A DNA stretch of 64,000 nt, taken from contig WHVA01000148.1 of assembly GCA_015179125.1 (NCBI GenBank), positions 161,227 to 225,226 on the forward strand. Reading direction: 5' to 3'. The stretch is from Gautieria morchelliformis (taxonomy: Eukaryota > Basidiomycota > Agaricomycetes > Gomphales > Gomphaceae). A program made the position numbers and the translations under genes. Under the pieces are notes generated by a model. That model searched no databases. It saw only the letters and a list, made by a program, of their open reading frames with translations, and was not told the origin of the DNA. Shown here one piece after another: positions 56,231 through 64,000 of the stretch (its first letter is position 1; every line of letters starts with the position of its first letter).

Positions 56231-56860
56231 ATGAATGTCATTATGACATCTGGGATACTACATATAGGCACCATCCCACTTGATCAAACAATCACTGAGT
56301 GGACCGATCGGAATGACGCTGTATACAATCAGATCTTACTTTGCATTTCACCCAAGTTACAGACAGCCATTGGTGAAACTGATCAAGCTAAGGATGCTTG
56401 GACTATTCTCACAAGAAAGTTTGAATCAATTGACCCTATCAAGATCAGCATTGTCAGGAGCTGATATGAAAACTACCACATGATAGAAGGACAATCTGTG
56501 ATCACATACATAACAACTATGAAGGAGTATAGGAATCAACTCAAAAAGATGGGTGAAATCATTTCTGATCCCACCCATGCTGCCACCATACTCAGAAACA
56601 TCCCTGAGTCATGGAGATCCATCTCACAGACTATTAGAATGATGACATGCATCCCTGATGAGATCGAGACTAGACTCAAGGCTCATGAAGCAGACCTCCG
56701 TGCATTGGAAATTTCAGACCAGGCCACCACATTCATTGCAAAACCAAAACCAAACAAGCCTGAACCACCTAAACCACAGACTAATAACTCGCAGATCATA
56801 CACCCCCCCAACCAATCTAACTTGAAGGGGTATTACACATGTAATAACTGTTATGAATAG
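56231..56860 (+). pseudogene. Ty1/copia gag relic, N-terminal part
   Basis: A different copia family from A and B. UBN2-type Gag blocks are readable: PLDQTITEWTDRNDAVYNQI, ISPKLQTAIGETDQAKDAW, TILTRKFESIDPIKISIV. After an in-frame TGA (56462-56464) come YENYHMIEGQSVITYITTM, KEYRNQLKKMGEII, ATILRNIPESWRSISQTIRM and HEADLRALEISDQ. The frame breaks exactly at the zinc knuckle (CNNC) at about 56850, and the rest of the knuckle resumes at 58737. No complete LTR pair is evident. Confidence 0.75.
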
Positions 56861-57119
56861 GGAAATTGAACTTTACATTCATATGCACCAGTAACAAAGT
56901 CCTAACAACTTTCTGGCTCTATGTCTACACCCACATGCAATCCCAGCGCACTCTAGGGCATGCACACGCACTATCACTCACGCACACCTCTAACCGGTGA
57001 CTTTGACCCTGAGCCGGGTTCCGGGGTCGACCGAGGCACAGATACGAGATGGAGCGTGGAAGGCGCTCCATCATTCCTGATACATATATTAAACTCCACA
57101 TGATAAGGTACATACTCAA
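56861..57119. other. Start of the insertion splitting the copia gag relic
   Basis: C/A-rich sequence, no ORF. It is part of the roughly 1.9-kb insertion between the two gag parts. The host gag sequence AATAACTGT(GG)TATGAAT is present on both sides (56843-56858 and 58737-58754), as a 16-18 bp duplication. Confidence 0.5.
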
Positions 57120-57451
57120 GCACCGGTGCGTACATCATGCACCGGCGGCACTTGTTCACTCCACAGCCCCCTTTCCATCTCTATCTTAGTATAGCTTCGT
57201 TCCAAGTAGTTAAATAGCTAGCTACTGTACAATAACAATCCAGGCAGTTTAATCTCCAGTTTCTACTCTTGTTGCTGGCTTGCTGAAGCCACAGTTCCAG
57301 GTATTTTGACTGAATGTTGTTGACAGTCAGGTGTTAGCTGTAGCTGTCGCTGCACATGGTGTTAGTGCATACAACCGTCATGGATTCCCCTCTCTATTCT
57401 CTCTATATCTCTTTACGAACCTCACGATCCCATCATGCATACGCAACCCCA
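57120..57451. repeat. Diverged relative of the LTR-like insertion in P
   Basis: Matches the reverse complement of 40347-40752 over most of its length (CACCGGCGGCACTTG, GTTAAATAGCTAG, TATTCTCTC, GAACCTCACGA, CGCAACCCC). Confidence 0.65.
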
Positions 57452-58715
57452 TGTCAAGATTGGTTTTTAGGCGTTAATATCGTGTATTAGCAAACACAGC
57501 GAGTGCCCAAATAACTTGTGCAAATAAGTGTGCCGTTCGGTGAAGAAGGTGAACCAATAAATGTTCAGAAGATAAGCGGGCTGCCCAAACGGAGCTTGCC
57601 CTATCTACAGTTGTAGCGAAAGAGCCCATGGCACTCGATGATGTAACATGCAAGGTGTCACAGAAAGGTTGTTTAAGTAGCAACAATCCTTTCGCTGGCG
57701 AAGGCACTCCTTCGGAGCCCTTTGCAGACAGCACAGAGAGTAGTTCGAAGGCTAGGGTAATGAAGGTGAAGTACGAAAACACACCAGTGGTGCTCAAGTC
57801 CTCCTCTGGTCAAAGATAGGAATCTACAGGAGATGGCTCAAGACGATGATCACAGTGAGGTCAAGTTTGCACAAGATAGACGTATGATAATTGAACTGGG
57901 GAATATACATGTGAATGTAGACTACTTATATCGAATGCTCATGTGATATTGGCGAATGGGAAAGAGGCCGTCAGGAGTCAGGGTTGGATAAGGGTGCGCA
58001 GTCAGGATACAGAATAGATGAAACACGTATACAATAGAAAGAAGGAGGAGTGCAAATGTGAAATGACAGGGAGAAAAGAGGATGAAGGCACCTATGTACA
58101 AAAACACGCCTCGTGACCTGCATATATGTTACCCTGCACGGACTCTTCGTCTGCTAGGTTGATCCCACATGATCTACAGTTAGGACATTCTGCGAACACA
58201 TCCCAGCCATATGAACACCTAAAGGGGTTGCATTGGAAAGATGATGGGGCCAGTGATGGATCATCACGCCGGGTAGAGGATGTTGATCGCGTTTGATGGC
58301 GTGCCTGCTGGCAAATGATGCGAGCAGTGAATGGTCGTTTGGAAAATGTGGCGAAGGGCGAACGGAGAGAACATAGAGGAGGCATGGTCGAAGGGAGGGG
58401 CGAAGCCGAGTGAACATGGAGGAGTGGTGAAAGGGGAAACAGCGATAGCTGGGTGCAAGAAATACATGAGTCGTGACAATCCGACCATAGGAACATCAAA
58501 AGGGGGTTGAGCCAGGGAGGTGATAGGGCCAGTGATGAACCACCAAGCGGGTCAAAGGACGACGATCGTGCTTTGATGGCATGGCTATGGTGAATGATGT
58601 GAACAGCGAAGACCAATCACCGAACTCAGTGAAGGGCAATCGGAGTGAACATAGAGGTGGAGTGAGGAATGGGAGGACAGAGCGACTGGGTATAGGAAAT
58701 AAACGCGTCATGACA
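57452..58715 (-). repeat. Gypsy-type LTR copy 2 (1264 bp)
   Basis: Begins TGTCAAGATTGG and ends CGCGTCATGACA. On the minus strand it reads TGTCATGACGCG..., preceded by GGAGGG, which looks like a polypurine tract. This suggests a 3' LTR of a minus-strand gypsy with only about 20 bp of interior left. Copy 1 is at 38085-39236. Confidence 0.7.
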
Positions 58716-58736
58716 CCCTCCGGCAAGGCTTTCTAC

Positions 58737-58997
58737 AATAACTGTGGTATGAATGGCCATGCAGCGGCAAGGTGTTATGCACCTGGAGGCGGGCTTGAAG
58801 GTCAAGCACCTTGGATGAAAAATAAACAACCCTTGAAACCCACCTTCTCTAAACCCAACAATGCATTCTCATCAAATACCACAAGGATACCATCATCTAG
58901 TACCACTGATGATATAATCAGATTAGCTGAACAACAGTTTTCTGATCTGATGATATCTGTGGTCATAGTTAAGGGGGATGCTCGCAACTTTTTATAA
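58737..58997 (+). pseudogene. Ty1/copia gag relic, C-terminal part
   Basis: Continues the gag at 56231-56860. The CX2CX4HX4C knuckle reads CGMNGHAAARCY after NN-C, then APGGGLEGQAPWMKNKQ and SSTTDDIIRLAEQQFSDLM, ending at a stop. The protease and the rest of pol are missing. Confidence 0.75.
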
Positions 58998-59936
58998 ATT
59001 ACATGTAGCTTCACCCATTTTATTCTCATATTATAGAAAAGAAGAGGGTGAAAGTATATGGTAATTTTATTGTTGGGATATAAATAAATTTACTTTTGTC
59101 CCTCCCTGAGTGGCAGCTCCGCCGACAAGAATGCCTCTTCTTATTTTTTCTACCAACTTTTAATATACACTATATCATTATAACTATTCATATTAATACT
59201 CCTTTTGTCATGAAAATATCAGTAAGCCATCACCACCATCACAACCCATCCAACCACCGCCATATACGCTGCCCCACGTCTCACATACACTTCCACTCGC
59301 ACCACCCACGTCTACCCAAGCCCACACACGTCCGCACGACACATCACAGCATTCCCATCGCTCCACTGATTCGACCCTGACCCAACACCCACGGATCCAC
59401 CCAACACGAGTCGAAGCCCGAGCCCGAGGGGCATTGATCCACAGAGGAGCTAGTTGTTGAACCACATGTCCACATATCTTCCATATATCCTTCCTTCCTA
59501 ACCACAACTCATATTTCTGATACATATGACTACCTACACCCATTCCCATTCGATAGACCAGTCTCTTAGCTACCGCTGCTTCCGGACCACCATACCCCTG
59601 AGTCCAGACACCAGAAGTCGATCCACATGTCCATCTTCCGCTCTTCACACCGCAGCACACTACGTAGTTAGATAAATAGTTCAGCTCGTGTATCCACATC
59701 CCCCAGTCAATCAGAACTCACGTTGAACCACACTGGTATTTTGCGACGCACAGAACTGCGTAGTTGTTGCTGAAGAGGATACACACATTGTGTTTCCTCT
59801 ATATCTTCATCTCTATAAATCCACTCGATTCGACTTCGAGCCGAAGTCTGAATCTAAATCACTATTCTATCCACTATCAGCTGCTCTTAATCTTTCACAC
59901 TTTTCATATATATTACAAATATCTATCCGAGTACTA
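58998..59936. other. Possible LTR remnant and C-rich DNA
   Basis: TGTTGGGATATAAATAAA at 59071 follows a purine-rich AGAAAAGAAGAGGGTGAAAG and could be the start of a copia 3' LTR. 59230-59420 is C/A-rich without a gene. The block at 59820-59985 ends exactly where the NACHT gene fragment begins. Confidence 0.4.
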
Positions 59937-61380
59937 TTACTTCATATTGTACTCTAATACTCTCTCATTATAACTCTCCTGGTTGGCCCAATCCCAGATC
60001 TCCGCAATAACTGTCTCCCGAGTATCCCGAAGACATCCTTTGTCAGGATTGAACCTGGCACCGCCTGCATAGGGCATGTCAAGCAGAAGAACTCCCCCAG
60101 CTGGTTGCAAGCTGTATTAGGCGCGGGAAAGATCTCAAACCAAAAAACTCACAGAGGTCGCCGACGACATTCAGAACACGTAGTACAGTGATTTCAGTAT
60201 GAATCACGGCATGTTGTTGTAAATCCAACTTGAGTTTGTTGAAAGATTCCTGGTATTGTTTGACCTTGCTGTCGACATCCGACACTAGATTTTTCGCGGT
60301 TCTTTTCCCTGAACAAAGATCATAAGGTATGGCCATCTGACAGCGGGTCCAACATACAGAAACCCTCTGTTTTTGCGTAGGCGCGGACAAAGTAGCTGCA
60401 CTCTAACGTCTGTTGTGCCAAGGCTAAGATAATTGGCTTCTGCGATTCAATTTTCTCCAACGGCTCTGCCAGATGGACGAATGCATAAGTGTCTCCAATA
60501 ATTTTCGCCAGGCCATGGATGCTATCGTCCCGGTCCATCTGAGCAATGATCGTCTAAATAGAGTCAACCCCAGATGTCAGTTATATCTACCATGTCCATG
60601 AGTGACCCGGGAGAACCCCGGCGTTTGAACTATACCTCTGAGGCCTTATCCACAATACCGGTAAAGAGCCTGATATTTTCCACGAGGGGAGCCCAAGATG
60701 CCGATATTATATTGAAGGTATCCATGGCGGAAGTGGCGACATCGACCCCAGCCCCTGCATCAACGATTAGGGACTGCATCGGGTTCATATCATCCACCAC
60801 TTTCGCACCGCTGACTGCTTCGCTCAACTTGGCCTCCTGCGCCTCGTCGGACATCGCGAAAGACGAAATGGTGAACTCTAGGATAGTCTGAACCTCATGC
60901 ATCTTCCCTGCCTTATCTGATTTTTGCAGTTTGCGAGCAACGGCTGCTGTGTTCGATTATTACACGTGCATTGTGTCGATGAACGAAAAGGACTGACCTC
61001 CAGTTCCTCCTTCTGCAAGCAGCAACTCAACCCGTTCCCTCGCACCGCCTATGTAGTCATCACGTGTAAAGCTACGGTGCCTGTAGACTTCGATTCCTAG
61101 TACGGAAGACCCATGAAAGTCCTTGCTGGGCATGGATTTAAGTCGCGTGAAGATAACGTTGGAATTAAACGCACAAATAGAGGGACTCATTCCACGAGGC
61201 AGCATTGCCTCTCGCAGCTACCGCAGTCTTCTGGATATCCTTATCGACACAGAGTTTTACGTAGTAGTTACCAGGACGTTTGCAGAACAGTCCGACATTG
61301 GGAAGGTGATCGCATTTCAGGTCTGTTGTCGATCGGCAAGGGTCAGTATGCAATAGGCAGCGCAAACGAAAGAGTCTTTC
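59937..61380 (-). pseudogene. C2 / helical / NACHT-type NLR-like gene, cut before the P-loop
   Basis: Minus-strand multi-exon gene resembling the N-terminal half of mushroom NACHT (STAND) proteins, which act in self/non-self recognition. The first readable exon has a C2-like stretch (KRPGNYYVKLCVDKDIQKTA, AARGNAASWNESLYL). Splicing continues to VLGIEVYRHRSFTRDDYIGG. A helical effector region follows (SEAVSGAKVVDD, PLVENIRLFTGIVDKASE, IHGLAKIIGDTYAFVHLAEP, SYFVRAYAKTEGFW, KRTAKNLVSDVDSKVKQYQE). The last exon has LDMPYAGGARFNPDKGC and RETVIAEIWDW, the segment that precedes the NACHT P-loop. It then stops (59937-59939) after unrelated residues. Introns are 50-60 bp with GT-AG ends. The start codon is not certain. 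The ATPase and repeat domains are missing, so this is truncated, although an effector-only product is conceivable. Confidence 0.72.
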
Positions 61381-64000
61381 CAGCAACTTTAATTCCCGCA
61401 GGAATACTTCGGGGTGGAGAGTGAACAGTTGGCTCACTAGAGAAGTGATCGTGGACTTACGGTGCTGTCACAGTGCCCTCGACATTGTTCATAGTTCGCA
61501 GTGTTCAAGGTGGATGGTAGATGGAAGAAGACGACGAGCGGCGCAGTATCATACCAGGACTCCATACTTGGGATCTGCCTGTCATCGAAGTACAGCTCCA
61601 AGGCCCACCACCTGTCACTACTTATAGCACCATTGAATATTAGGCCCACACCCACGTGTGGTCTAGGCCTAAGTTCTTTTCTCGTGGTGGTTCTATTCCG
61701 CCAACTATTTACTTCAGCTTGGCGTCAGGTGTGGACCTGCATGTGTCGTCGACACGTCTGGCTCATCAGCCGCTCATGTCATCCGGCGTCAGCCGATCTC
61801 AACACCGGAGCAACCAGCCACGGAACGATCAAACCACTCGTACTCGTCGTCGTTTATATTTTGTATTTAAATATTTATGCATAAATAAAATACCACAAAT
61901 TTGTTAAAAATAAGGACCATTCGAATTTGAAGTTGCTTCGACGTTTATCCCACTCCCGGAGGCTCGTGATCGTCGTCGGACACGACGGCCAGGCCACCAT
62001 ACAAATAGCTATGCATAAATATATAAAGATATGTCCTCCCTATCTTCAGGCACACTAAAGTCGACGTCGGTTGAGCGGACTAGTCGGGTCACCCTTACGC
62101 TTCGCAAATACGTCTGGAATTCCTTGGAGCTTAAGTAACAAAAGTGATATGAGTTCGGCGCAAGTTCCCATGTCGAGATCCGGGCGTAAAAAACATTACA
62201 AAAATCCTGACTCCTGAATGGACCACGATTTAAAGGTAACGGGAAAATGGTCCAGCCATTCCTCTACCGCCAAGTCACTCGGTGTGTGGCGATGGGTCGC
62301 TGAACATTAGACACATCTACTCCTTTGATGATAGGAAAAGCTCGCGCTCGGGCTCTCGGTATGTCTATCCTTGCTGAATGTGTCGATATCAAGATCACAC
62401 CGTACGGCTCTGGCTGTTTGCGCGGCTCGCCATCACCAAATTCTTCGACAATCATGTCCCCAGCACGCCGGAGCACAGCATGGAAACTCCTCATCCGAGT
62501 ATTTGGTTGTGGTGTGCCATTCAGCTCAACACTCCTATGCCCGATGTCCATCAAAAATTGGCAGAGGACACTCACGGACAAGCTGAAACATCGCCAGGCT
62601 TTCAAGACAAAGACACACGTGTAAACAGATTATAAGTACTGACGAAGTTTGGATTGGGCTAACAATACTACCAATGCTCGGAAGCGTATGCTGCCAGTTG
62701 TCCTTTATCAGTTAGTACAAACGACCTGGCCGAGCAGTCAACTTACGCTTAAGATCTATCAGAAAATCTAAGAGTGAGTAAACTTTGAGATAACAGGAGA
62801 CCATGCCAACGTACTAATCTGGCTATAAGGTTCGCCAGACCACAAAAGAGTATAACACTGCCATGAGCATATTATTTCAGCTCGAAAACTAGTGATTCAA
62901 TGATTGCATGCAACCAACACGTAGCACAGAAGGCCTATAACGACCGGTCAGCTTGGAGCTACTACATCTACTACCATCAGTGTGAGAGAGCTTACCCTGC
63001 TGTAGAAGGACCCGAGTGAATGACTTCTTCTGAATCCGTGCCACATGGAGTGTGTATTTGAGCATTACTGCTATGACCACAGTGTCAAATGTTAGAGAAA
63101 ATGTTTCTTCGGCTATAGACATTAAAACCAAAGCGTCTCGACTTCAAGCCTTTGGTTATGGTAGTATATTCTTACTTCTGCAAATATGCGTCACTAGGCA
63201 GCTACATACAGTGGTATGAGCACACACCTATTCAGAAAAGGCTGTTGGATAGCGGAGTAGAATATACATCCATCGTGCACGACCACTGGCTGCGAAGTGA
63301 TGATCGAATATACATTACACTTGTCAAATGTACAGTTGAACTGAAGTCACATACAATCTGAGCGATTACAGATCCTAGACTCAAACCCCGAGTAAGACAA
63401 GTACTCCACGGTTTTGGCGGGAAATTGCGAAGGTCCGTCCAATCACCGGCACTGCAAAAAATTACAGATGGGCATTTCGAAATCGAAATTCAACACCTAT
63501 CCTTACGTTGGAGACTAGCCAGACTTAGCAATGACTTGACATCTGAAAGGTGAGCAAAGTTTGAGCAGACATTCAACACATTGAGTCCAAATGGTTGGAC
63601 AGGGCCCGGGAATGTAAGTATAAAGGCCTGTAGAAGTTTGTGAGTACAACCGCGACCGGGAGCAAGTTAGAGTAGCACCATCAACTCCCTATATTCCAAC
63701 AGCAGTATACCTATTGTAAGATAGCGACCAATGACGTAGAGCAGCGCTATAGCCCTAAACTTCCGACTCCACACTTGCTCAATTTCTTGTGGTAGGGTGA
63801 GAATAGTGTCATAGACTAGGAAAGCTGCGGCAGAATTCCAAGTGAATAATCGTGTTGAGGAACTGGATTACTCACACTCAAGGAAGCAATGGTAACATAG
63901 GCATAGTCCTGAGCACTCCTGATGTGGATGAGGGGGAGGTCAGTTTACGGTGAATTGTAATAGATATATCAAGACAGCTTACCAGTTCGACAACAGTTGG
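61381..64000. other. 2.6 kb without a supported gene
   Basis: 61381-61660 may contain the unresolved 5' exon or promoter of the C2 gene (a GTAAGT donor is visible on the minus strand near 61458). Beyond that only short ORFs; the longest is a 113-codon minus ORF at 62264-62605 that overlaps plus-strand ORFs of similar size, with no recognisable motif. Confidence 0.4.

Noticed and set aside
62264..62605. 113-codon minus ORF
   Set aside because: Equally long ORFs overlap on the plus strand and no motif favours any of them.

Overview
This is a eukaryotic, almost certainly basidiomycete (Agaricomycetes) window. The evidence is 48-60 bp GT-AG introns, KDZ-associated CxC5/CxC6 cysteine-cluster relics, a C2/NACHT gene remnant, and fungal-type Ty1/copia, chromodomain Ty3/gypsy, PIF/Harbinger and hAT elements. 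I see no rRNA, tRNA or CRISPR. It is a transposon graveyard: most coding capacity is mobile, and the host-like genes are mainly broken.

Layout. 0.1-5.4 kb: a copia element (A) on the minus strand, with near-identical LTRs and a 5-bp target duplication. 5.6-7.9 kb: a decayed CxC5/CxC6 gene. 8-14 kb: non-coding DNA with minisatellites and one possible small gene. 14.1-24.6 kb: the most informative locus. A two-gene PIF/Harbinger transposon (transposase plus Myb/SANT-like protein) was hit by a second copia element (B). The 3.1 kb to its right was then inverted by recombination between B's right LTR and a nearby opposite-facing solo LTR. Swapped target-site duplications and a reoriented Harbinger terminus record the event. 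24.6-33.7 kb: mostly gene-poor, with a calpain fragment, a 306-bp tandem repeat and one intact 350-aa ORF. 33.7-38 kb: a strong hairpin, a hAT relic, a cluster of 16 TGACTCA motifs before a TATA box, and a second CxC5 relic.

38-53.1 kb: nested gypsy elements. E (minus) has LTRs and a polypurine tract but keeps only gag joined to an unfamiliar ORF, here called P. C (plus) is riddled with stops and carries a small Harbinger-type element and a 667-bp insertion. D1 (plus) is the integrase/chromodomain end of another gypsy fused to C, and D2 is an inverted copy. In D1 and D2 the P start lies about 120 bp after the pol stop. In E, P ends 33 bp before the 3' LTR. P therefore appears to be a third gypsy ORF in the env position.

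53-60 kb: AT-rich DNA, a copia gag relic split by an LTR-bearing insertion, and dispersed LTR fragments. 59.9-61.4 kb: the N-terminal half of a C2-helical-NACHT (NLR-like) gene, cut off just before the P-loop. The last 2.6 kb contain nothing I recognise.
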